The translations under genes were made by a program, and so were the position numbers. From NCBI GenBank assembly GCA_963840725.1, contig CAWIZY010000004.1:1-64000 (forward strand): a DNA stretch of 64,000 nucleotides, given 5' to 3'. This DNA is from CAVWDU01 sp963840725. GTDB lineage: Bacteria; Pseudomonadota; Gammaproteobacteria; Pseudomonadales; Halieaceae. Shown piece after piece: positions 16,698 through 24,125 of the stretch (positions are counted from its first letter, which is position 1; every line of letters starts with the position of its first letter). The notes beneath the pieces were generated by a model that worked only from the letters and a program-made list of their open reading frames with translations, was not told where the DNA came from and searched no databases.

Positions 16698-17204
16698 ATG
16701 ACCCGATACCGACCACCGCGTCCGCGTGGCTCCAAATACATTACCCCCGAGGGCGAGCGCGCCCTGCGGGCTGAACTGCAACGCCTGTGGAAACAGGAGC
16801 GCCCGGAGGTGACTGCCGCGGTGCACGAAGCAGCCAAAAACGGTGACCGCTCCGAAAACGGCGATTACATCTACGGGAAGCGGCGCTTGCGGGAGATCGA
16901 CTCCCGGGTCCGGTTTTTGAACAAACGCCTGGACGAACTGCAAATCGTGGATCGTCCGCCCGCCAACCCCGAAAAAGTCTACTTCGGGGCCTGGGTTTCG
17001 CTGGAAGACGAAGAGGGCGAGTTGCAACGGTGGCGGCTGGTCGGCCCCGACGAGTTCGATCTGCAGCAGCACAAGCTGAGCATGGATTCACCGCTGGCCC
17101 GGGCCCTGATCGGAAAGGCTGTGGACGATGAGATCACTGTTAGCAGCCCTTCCGGGGAGCAATACTACGTGATCGTAGCTATCGACTACCCGTCGTCACA
17201 CTGA
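16698..17204 (+). CDS. greB: Transcription elongation factor GreB
   Basis: A 168-residue Gre factor that rescues backtracked RNA polymerase by stimulating transcript cleavage. The N-terminal coiled coil carries RPRGSKYITPEGERALRAE and the acidic tip in AAKNGDRSENGDYIYGKRR. The C-terminal FKBP-like domain has VYFGAWVSLED and ends ALIGKAVDDEITV. The YIYGKRRLREID motif favours GreB over GreA. ATG 16698 starts the conserved part. Its stop is 19 bp from the stop of the convergent TonB receptor. Confidence 0.95.
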   Translation: MTRYRPPRPRGSKYITPEGERALRAELQRLWKQERPEVTAAVHEAAKNGDRSENGDYIYGKRRLREIDSRVRFLNKRLDELQIVDRPPANPEKVYFGAWVSLEDEEGELQRWRLVGPDEFDLQQHKLSMDSPLARALIGKAVDDEITVSSPSGEQYYVIVAIDYPSSH

Positions 17205-17223
17205 CCGGCCGTACAGCTTTGCC

Positions 17224-19344
17224 TCAAAAGGCCCATTCAAAGCCCAGCGAGGCCGTGCGCGGCTTGTTGGGTCGGGCGCCCTCGGGCTGGCGCGACACAA
17301 TCGCCCGCTCATCAAAAATATTTTCCACCTTCAGATAGACCACTGCGTCGTCGGCGATAGCATAACGGCTGATATAGTCGAGCACGAACAGAGACTCAGT
17401 GCGGTCAAACCGGTCACCGTCGTTGTTACAGCCCACATTCACGCACATTTCGTCGATGTACTTGGCCACCGCGTAGTTATTCCAGCCCATGGTGGTTTCC
17501 AGCCCCAGGCGCAGGCTGAATACGTTCTCGGGCACCGCGGCCAACTGGTCGCCATCCTGAAAGCCCTGCTCGGGGTTGTCCTTGCTGATCTCCGCCTGGG
17601 TATAGGTGTACATGAAATCCACGGGCATGCTCATCGCGCCAAGCTGCATCGTGGTGCCAGCCTGGAGTTCAAGGCCCGAAATCACTGCTTCGCCAGTATT
17701 GAACGCACCTGCTGTGGCGCCATTGCTGCAGGGGTTGGCGTTGGAGCAGTTCTCGGTCTTGTTGTCAAAAGCACTGTAGAAACCCACCGCTTCAACGAAC
17801 CAGCTACCCCGATAGCGCAGGCCGGCCTCCCAGTTGGTGCTGGTTTCTGCATCCTCGTTGCGCTTGGCACCCCCCCCCAGCGGTGAAAACCCGCGGTGCA
17901 CGCCCGCCAGAAGCTGCCAGTTTTGATCGACGTCATAAGTGAAGGAAGCGCCGGGCAACCACTCCTGGGTGCTGTTCCTACGCTGACTACCCAGCTCTGT
18001 GCGCCCCGGGTCATCATACTGTCGACGCTGCGTGTCTACATCTTCATAGCGCAATGCCAGATTGAGGTTCAAGGCATTGCTTAACTGCCAGGCATCAACC
18101 AGCCAGAAAGCCGTCGCCTCTGCGTCCTCAAGGCGATTGTTGCTGCCCACAGGCGCTTTGTCTCCGGCATAAATCAGGCTGCCATCCACCTGGTCGTAAA
18201 ACTCAATCGGCTGGAACCGGTCCATCTCATCTTCGTGCAGACGCCCGCCCAGCGCCAATTGATGCGCTCCCATATCGATGTCGAAGTTGACCTCGACGCC
18301 GCGTGATTTATAGTCACGATTATTGTGGGTGTAGCTCAGGCCTTCGATGTCCTGAGTGCCGTCAAGCACCCCCTGGGCGAAGCTGTCACCCCCGTTGGCA
18401 TCGCTCACCAGGCTGCCACCACCAGAGAGTTTGAACCAGTCTCTCGAAAACTCGTTGTAGTAGGCCGTGACGCTCAGATCTACCGCATCATTAATTGCCA
18501 GGCCGTAGTTCAGGTTGTAACCCTGATGGTCGTTGTCCATCTCATCAATCAGGGACAGACCGTAGCGGCGATCCTCATTCCGGTCGAAATCCCGGTCGGT
18601 CAGCCCCAAATAGGTTTCATCGGATATCTCCTCGGAATACTGGGCCTTGAAAAGCAGACTCTGCCGCTCACCCTCCCAGCCCAGTTTGACAACGTAGTCC
18701 TGAATATCATAACCGCTGCTGCGGCCACTGCGATCGATGTCCTTGAACCCGTCGCTGCGTCGCTGCGCCGTCTCCACCAGAAAACCGAAGGCACCCACCC
18801 GGCCCCCGTAACTGGCCAGCAGGTCCAGCTCACCGTTCTGGCCCGCCCGAAAATTAATCGCACCGGCGAAGGACTCAGGTATCGGTGTAGACACCATATT
18901 CACTGCCCCGCCGGTGGTCTGCGGGCCATAACGCAGCAATGGGGCGCCCTTGAGCACCTCTATGGCGTTCATCCGCAACGTGGTGGGAAAGTAATAAGCG
19001 GCAGGATTGGAATACGGCGCAGGTGCGATCATCACCCCGTCTTCCAACAGAGTGATCTTCGAGGCGCGCTCGGATGTTGCCCCGCGGATACCGATATTGG
19101 GGCGCAGGCCATACCCGTCCTCCTCGAGGATATAAACGCCGGGAACCGTCTTTAACAACTGGTTAATATCATTGGCCGCCTCGATGCGGATTTGCTCGAT
19201 ACCCACCACGGACCCGCTGCCGGGGAGGGAGCGGGCATCTTCCTCGCTGCCGACAATGGTGATCTCTTCCAATTGTGACCCATTGCCATGGGCAAGCCCG
19301 CTCAGAAGGCCCGCTGCCGCAGTGGCCAGAATGCGTCTTTTCAT
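17224..19344 (-). CDS. TonB-dependent receptor, iron-siderophore type (FecA-like)
   Basis: A 706-residue outer membrane receptor: signal peptide (RRILATAAAGLLSGLAHG), a TonB box-like EEITIVG at about 26-32, a plug domain with LLKTVPGVYILEEDG and PNIGIRGATSERASKITLLE, and a beta-barrel ending in SLGFEWAF with terminal Phe. The plug is closest in pattern to FecA-type ferric dicitrate receptors. A Fur-box-like sequence lies 70-90 bp upstream, supporting an iron substrate. The exact siderophore cannot be told. It stands alone, with no adjacent FecIR-type sigma system. Confidence 0.88.
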   Translation of the reverse strand: MKRRILATAAAGLLSGLAHGNGSQLEEITIVGSEEDARSLPGSGSVVGIEQIRIEAANDINQLLKTVPGVYILEEDGYGLRPNIGIRGATSERASKITLLEDGVMIAPAPYSNPAAYYFPTTLRMNAIEVLKGAPLLRYGPQTTGGAVNMVSTPIPESFAGAINFRAGQNGELDLLASYGGRVGAFGFLVETAQRRSDGFKDIDRSGRSSGYDIQDYVVKLGWEGERQSLLFKAQYSEEISDETYLGLTDRDFDRNEDRRYGLSLIDEMDNDHQGYNLNYGLAINDAVDLSVTAYYNEFSRDWFKLSGGGSLVSDANGGDSFAQGVLDGTQDIEGLSYTHNNRDYKSRGVEVNFDIDMGAHQLALGGRLHEDEMDRFQPIEFYDQVDGSLIYAGDKAPVGSNNRLEDAEATAFWLVDAWQLSNALNLNLALRYEDVDTQRRQYDDPGRTELGSQRRNSTQEWLPGASFTYDVDQNWQLLAGVHRGFSPLGGGAKRNEDAETSTNWEAGLRYRGSWFVEAVGFYSAFDNKTENCSNANPCSNGATAGAFNTGEAVISGLELQAGTTMQLGAMSMPVDFMYTYTQAEISKDNPEQGFQDGDQLAAVPENVFSLRLGLETTMGWNNYAVAKYIDEMCVNVGCNNDGDRFDRTESLFVLDYISRYAIADDAVVYLKVENIFDERAIVSRQPEGARPNKPRTASLGFEWAF

Positions 19345-19414
19345 AGTTAGCCTGTTCCCTGAAAATGCCGTTCGCCCGGCGTAGACCGCCGCGAATCATA
19401 AACAGGAATCTTAG

Positions 19415-19434
19415 TAGGAATCATTCTCAATTAC
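19415..19434 (-). promoter_or_regulatory. Fur-box-like operator of the TonB receptor
   Basis: On the minus strand the sequence reads AATTGAGAATGATTCCTA, close to the iron-repressor consensus built on GATAAT/ATTATC hexamers. It lies about 71 bp before the receptor start codon, where repressor binding would block transcription under iron-rich conditions. Confidence 0.6.
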
Positions 19435-19513
19435 AACGCAATCGCCAATTAAATCTGCCGCGAGCGGCGAGCCAGTAGCGGAGCGTGTCACAGCTGGAGC
19501 GGGAACCGCCAAC

Positions 19514-20731
19514 TCAGTCCAGGGCGGCGTAGATCATCGATTCCAGCTGGCCCCGGAAATCAAATGTGCTCGAAGGAATCAACTGGGTCATAAATATCAC
19601 CACCAGTTCTTCTGTCGGGTCTACCCAGAACAGCGTACTGGCCAAACCGCCCCAAAAGTAACTACCGGCGGAGCCAGGGTAGCCATTGCGTACGGCATCG
19701 AGTTTATTGGCGAAGCCCAGCCCAAAGCCCACTCCTTCATAGGCAGTCTCGGCAAAGCTGCCAGTGGCGAACTGGCTCATATCCTCGCCTCCCGGCAAAT
19801 GATTACGGGTCATAAACTGCAGGGTGCGCGAGCCAATCAGGCGCTGCCCGTCAAGGGTGCCGCCGTTCAGCAGCATCTGGCAGAATCGCCAATAATCCCC
19901 GGCGGTGGAAATCAGCCCGCCACCACCAGAGAAAAAACTGCGCTCCCGGTAGGCGCTAGCCTGCCCGTCGTCCTGCAGCACCAGACGCTTGTCGGCCGAA
20001 CGCACATAGCATGAAGCGAAGCGGTCGGTGTCATCTGCCGCTATCTCGAACGCCGTATCGGTCATCCCCAGCGGCTGAAATACATGCCGCTGCAAAAAAA
20101 CGGGCAGGCTCTCTCCGCTGAGCACCTCAATCAGATGACCGATCACATCAGTTGCCAGGGAATAGCCCCAGTGATCGCCGGGACTGAACTCCAGTGGCAG
20201 CTCCGCCAGTTGCTCGATCATGGCTTGCAGGGTATAGCCGGGGCGCGGCACACCCACCTGTTGCTTGCGATAAGCCCGATCGAGGTTGGTGGCGCGCATC
20301 CACTCGTAGGTGAGCCCGGATGTGTGCATCAACAGGTCCCGGATGGTCATCGCACGGTCACAGGGCCGGGTATCAAACTGCGGCCAGGCCCCCCCGGTGC
20401 GCACCTGCAAATGCCGCCACGCAGGAATGTGCCGGTGAACCGGGTCGTTTAGCGAGAACAACCCCCGCTCGTAAAGCATCATCAAGGCCAACGAAGTGAC
20501 GGGCTTGGTCATGGAATAAATGCGGAACAAGGTATCGGCGGTGAGCGGCCGGTCTCGCTCTATGTCCCGCCGGCCGGCCACGTCGAGGTAACACAGCTGC
20601 CCTCCCCGGGACACCAGGAGCAGACTGCCCGGTATCTTGCCCAAATCCACAAAACGGGCGCGCAGATGTTTCCCGGCTCGAGCCAGCTGCCCCGGGTTCA
20701 TACCGACCGTGGTCGGGTCTGTAATTTCCAT
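19514..20731 (-). CDS. Serine hydrolase of the beta-lactamase/S12 family
   Basis: A 405-residue protein of the class C beta-lactamase/DD-peptidase/EstB fold. The nucleophile motif is SMTK (Ser73-Lys76 in RIYSMTKPVTS), preceded by DTLFR. The second motif Tyr is in HWGYSLATDVIGHL, where Ser-Leu replaces the Ser-Asn of true beta-lactamases, a form seen in family VIII esterases. No signal peptide is visible, so a cytoplasmic esterase or transesterase is more likely than an antibiotic-resistance enzyme. ATG 20731 starts MEITDPTTVGMNPGQL, with an AGGAA-like site upstream; the open frame before it is not conserved. Divergent from the 65-residue gene. Confidence 0.85.
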   Translation of the reverse strand: MEITDPTTVGMNPGQLARAGKHLRARFVDLGKIPGSLLLVSRGGQLCYLDVAGRRDIERDRPLTADTLFRIYSMTKPVTSLALMMLYERGLFSLNDPVHRHIPAWRHLQVRTGGAWPQFDTRPCDRAMTIRDLLMHTSGLTYEWMRATNLDRAYRKQQVGVPRPGYTLQAMIEQLAELPLEFSPGDHWGYSLATDVIGHLIEVLSGESLPVFLQRHVFQPLGMTDTAFEIAADDTDRFASCYVRSADKRLVLQDDGQASAYRERSFFSGGGGLISTAGDYWRFCQMLLNGGTLDGQRLIGSRTLQFMTRNHLPGGEDMSQFATGSFAETAYEGVGFGLGFANKLDAVRNGYPGSAGSYFWGGLASTLFWVDPTEELVVIFMTQLIPSSTFDFRGQLESMIYAALD

Positions 20732-20937
20732 AGTGCGTTCCTTTTCCTGATGATCCCGGATCTGCAGCAACTGCCGCCGGTGCTGGACTCGTCCGGCGCA
20801 CTACAGGACACCTGAGTCCAGGGCATCGCTGTGATTCGTGCATTGGCTAAAGCCGCGTCCACCATGCGGCCCATATCAAGCAGCCAGCTAACTTTTAGTG
20901 TATACTTCGTGGCCCACTTATTAGCAACAGGTCTGAC

Positions 20938-21135
20938 ATGGCGACTAAACCTCTTAGAGCGGCAGGCAAAAAGAAACAGCCTGCAGCGGTAGTCACTTCC
21001 GCCTCTCTTGAAGAAAAAGTTAAGGCTTTCCTGGATGCGGGCGGAAAGATCGAGCAGGTTAAGTCCGGGGTTAGCGGGCAATCCAGCATGGCGTCATCAA
21101 AACCCAAAGCCGCTGAGTCCAAAGCTTCAAAGTAA
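20938..21135 (+). CDS. Small basic protein of unknown function
   Basis: A 65-residue protein with a Lys/Ala-rich start, a central SASLEEKVKAFLDAGGKIEQV (about 21-41) and a Lys/Ser-rich tail. The FLDAGGKIEQV stretch recalls the end of SutA-type RNA polymerase-associated proteins, but this resemblance is weak and the rest does not match. ATG 20938 has AGG about 8 nt upstream, and TATACT at 20901-20906 could be its -10 element. Short, highly charged and probably disordered at both ends. Downstream to 21399 I see no gene. Confidence 0.6.
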   Translation: MATKPLRAAGKKKQPAAVVTSASLEEKVKAFLDAGGKIEQVKSGVSGQSSMASSKPKAAESKASK

Positions 21136-21399
21136 TACTGTCCATGTAGTGTGCGGCACCGGTCCACGGCTCCGATTGGCTGTTTGGTCTGACGAGGTAT
21201 CTGAGCTTTTATCGCTCATGACACCCCAAACCTCGGCGCCTAGCCATCGCCGCGGGCCCGGCGACATCACATCCCTGACTCCGCCCGGAAATTGTCTTTC
21301 CACCCCAGCCGCGGCCAGGCCAGTCGGAGCGCAGCGCCGTGTGGCGCAGCGGTTACAGCGTGGCTTTAAAGGCTCTGCACAAAAGAGTAACCTGATCCC

Positions 21400-22248
21400 A
21401 TGAAGTGCTTCGATTTGCTGTCAATAACTCGTCGGTACACGGCTGCCGCCAGTACTGCACTGTTCGTTGCGCCGGCGCTGGCACAAGATGCTGTTCACCC
21501 CTACTTCGAAGGCACCAAAAGGCACTCATTGATGGCGGGTGCCACATGGCAGGATGCCGAGGTGAAGCTCGCCGCGACTCGCGATCGCTTCCCCGAGACC
21601 TCGATTGACCTCGGCGATCTGGGCCTGGACGATGATTACGTCAGTTGGATGGCTGAGTATCGCTACCGCATCAACGACAAGTGGGCGATCAGTTTGGGGG
21701 CCTTCACCTTCGAGGTCGATGGCGACAGGTCGGTGTCACGGGAGTTTAACTTTGACGGCACGGTATTCGAGGCCGGCGCTGCACTGGACACTGAGCTCGG
21801 TGTAAAAACCTATATCATTGATCTCATGTACAGCGCCTATCACGGCGAGCGCCTGGAGCTGATGTTGGGCGGCGGATTGCATGCCTTCGACTTCAGTGCG
21901 GAATTGTCCGCTCGCGCGTTTATCGGTGATCAGGAAACCAGCACAAAGGTGGCCGGCGAGACTATCCTGGCCCCGCTACCAAATTTACGCGCCCAGGCGT
22001 TCTATGCGCTCACGCCCAGGCTCTCCGCTTTGGTGACGCTGGGTTGGCTCAGCGCCAAATACGACGACTTCGACGGTGAGTTCCTCTACGCCCATGGCCG
22101 CCTGCACTATGGCCTGGGCCACGGCATAGGTATCTCCGCCGGGTACCAATTCACCGACATCGACCTGACTGAAGATAAAAACAACGGTAGCAACAGTTAC
22201 CAAATGGAATTCTCCGGGCCGACCCTGCTACTCACCTATTCTTTCTGA
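21400..22248 (+). CDS. Predicted outer membrane beta-barrel protein
   Basis: A 282-residue exported protein with signal peptide (hydrophobic TAAASTALFVAPALA, cleavage after ALA before QDAVHP). The remainder is alternating amphipathic strands such as KWAISLGAFTFEV, RLELMLGGGLHAF and GIGISAGYQF, ending in LLLTYSF with a terminal Phe, the usual signal for barrel insertion. I do not recognise a named family. Possible roles are a small pore or an adhesion or stabilising protein. Followed by a 144-bp gap to the antiporter gene. Confidence 0.75.
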   Translation: MKCFDLLSITRRYTAAASTALFVAPALAQDAVHPYFEGTKRHSLMAGATWQDAEVKLAATRDRFPETSIDLGDLGLDDDYVSWMAEYRYRINDKWAISLGAFTFEVDGDRSVSREFNFDGTVFEAGAALDTELGVKTYIIDLMYSAYHGERLELMLGGGLHAFDFSAELSARAFIGDQETSTKVAGETILAPLPNLRAQAFYALTPRLSALVTLGWLSAKYDDFDGEFLYAHGRLHYGLGHGIGISAGYQFTDIDLTEDKNNGSNSYQMEFSGPTLLLTYSF

Positions 22249-22392
22249 CGGGCGGCAACGCACCGGGACAGCACTACTTGGGCGCTGGCGGCAGCAATCG
22301 CGTCGGTCATGTCACCCCGGTTCGGTCCTGTACAGCGGCGAACACCGCCGCCCGGATGACCGCCACACCCTGAATACAGGTAGCGATAACCC

Positions 22393-23793
22393 ATGTATGA
22401 ACCCGGCTGGACTTCCGTGCTACCGCCCCTGCTCGCCATCGGACTGGCGCTGCAAACCCGGCAAGTCTACCTGGCCCTGGCCGGGGGTATCTGGTTCGGT
22501 TGTTCGCTGCTGGCCGGCGGCAACCCCCTGGCGGGACTTGCCAGCGCAATCGATGCAATCGTCGCCGTGCTTGCCAGCGACTCGGATGCCAAAGTGATCG
22601 TATTCACGCTAATCATCGGCGCATTGATCACTACCATCGAAGCCAGCGGGGGTATCAAGGGGTTTATTAACTGGCTGGAAGGCAGGCGCTGGGTAAACAC
22701 GGGCCAGCGCGCCCAATGGCTGGCTTTCGTCACCGGGGTCATTATTTTTATTGAATCCAACATTACGGTGCTGGTCGCAGGCAGTGTGGCGCGCCCGTTG
22801 ATAGATCGCTACCGGGTTGCCAGAGAGAAACTCGCCTACATCATCGATTCAACATCTGCGCCTGTCTGTATCCTGATCCCGCTCAATGCCTGGGGCGCAT
22901 TCAGTCTTAGCCTGCTGGATAACGTCGGTGTGGAAGAACCCCTCGCCGTGTTCCTGGACTCTATCCCCCTGAACCTCTACGCCTTGAGCGCAGTCGCGCT
23001 GACAGCGCTGGTCATACGCTTTGACTGGCAACTGGGACCCATGCGGGCTGCCCAGCAGCGCACCACCGAGGGCCGTCGGCACTGGCCGGGGAGGGAGGTA
23101 GAAGAGCTGGACAATAGCGTCGAGGTCGCTCCCGACAGTCCCGCGATCAACATGGTGTTGCCAATGGTTGTTATGGTCAGCGCCATGCCGCTGGGCCTGT
23201 GGATTACCGGTGACGGCGTGATCGTTCGGGGCTCCGGTGCGACCAGTGTGCTGTGGGCCGTACTGGCGGCTCTGGCGACCAGCTGGATCATGCTGCTGGG
23301 GCAGCGACGCATGAACCTGGAAACCCTTATGCGGCTGTTCCTGCGCGGCGCCGGCGGCATGTTGCCCATGGCACTGATTCTGCTGCTGGCACTCGCAATG
23401 GGTGGTGTGGCGAAAGAACTGGGTACTGGCGCCTGGGTGGCAGGACAGCTGCCACGGGACGTCGCCCCGGGTCTATTGCTGCCGCTGGTCTTTCTTTGCT
23501 CCGCCTTTATCGCCTTTTCAGTGGGCTCCAGCTGGGGCACCCTGGCAATCATGATCCCCATCGCTATCCCGGCCGGCGTAGCGCTGGGGCTGCCTGCGGC
23601 GCCGTTCCTGGCAGCCGTGCTATCCGGTAGCATATTCGGCGACCACGCCTCACCGATCAGCGATACCACCGTGGTATCGTCCCTCGCCGCCCGTACCGAT
23701 CATATCGAACATGTACGCACACAATTACCCTATGCACTGCTGGCCGGCACCGTGACGATGCTGGGCTTTGCAATCATGGGCTTCGTGCTGTGA
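22393..23793 (+). CDS. NhaC-type Na+/H+ antiporter family transporter
   Basis: A 466-residue polytopic inner membrane protein with about 11-12 hydrophobic segments. The conserved regions of the NhaC family are present: VIFIESNITVLVAGSVARPL, DSTSAPVCILIPLNAWG, FSVGSSWGTLAIMIPIAIP and FGDHASPISDTTVVSS. Members exchange Na+ or other cations, or amino-acid-derived substrates, for protons. The substrate is not determined by these motifs. Upstream of gcvP by 333 bp on the same strand; whether they are functionally linked is unclear. Confidence 0.88.
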   Translation: MYEPGWTSVLPPLLAIGLALQTRQVYLALAGGIWFGCSLLAGGNPLAGLASAIDAIVAVLASDSDAKVIVFTLIIGALITTIEASGGIKGFINWLEGRRWVNTGQRAQWLAFVTGVIIFIESNITVLVAGSVARPLIDRYRVAREKLAYIIDSTSAPVCILIPLNAWGAFSLSLLDNVGVEEPLAVFLDSIPLNLYALSAVALTALVIRFDWQLGPMRAAQQRTTEGRRHWPGREVEELDNSVEVAPDSPAINMVLPMVVMVSAMPLGLWITGDGVIVRGSGATSVLWAVLAALATSWIMLLGQRRMNLETLMRLFLRGAGGMLPMALILLLALAMGGVAKELGTGAWVAGQLPRDVAPGLLLPLVFLCSAFIAFSVGSSWGTLAIMIPIAIPAGVALGLPAAPFLAAVLSGSIFGDHASPISDTTVVSSLAARTDHIEHVRTQLPYALLAGTVTMLGFAIMGFVL

Positions 23794-24125
23794 AGCCAGG
23801 TCTTGCCGCAGTTAGCTTGCAGGCCCTTTAACCACCCATTCGGCGACGCAATCAGGGGGCGTCGTGCCACGGATCATGCCACTGATTGCCGGTGCACAAA
23901 CGGCCACCAGACTCCATGGCGCCTGAGTCATTTACGCGGCGCGTTCTTCCCCCTTGTTTACGGTGCATACCCGGTTCAAAGGATTGATTCCCGCTATCGA
24001 CAACCCGGGCTGGACTCACCCGGATTTTACTGTTCAAAACCCCTACGCTGGTTTGCCCACACCCGGCGCGGCTGCTACTATCCGCCGTCTTCGAATCCAC
24101 CCTGTTCCGACCCCACGGAGACACC
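23794..24125. other. Intergenic region before gcvP, no gene seen
   Basis: I see no credible gene. A purine-rich ribosome site (GGAG about 8 nt before ATG 24126) belongs to gcvP. I searched by eye for the glycine riboswitch that often precedes glycine cleavage genes and do not find its conserved core. Confidence 0.6.

Noticed and set aside
23794..24125. Glycine riboswitch upstream of gcvP
   Set aside because: The conserved glycine-aptamer core was not found by eye in the 332-bp gap.
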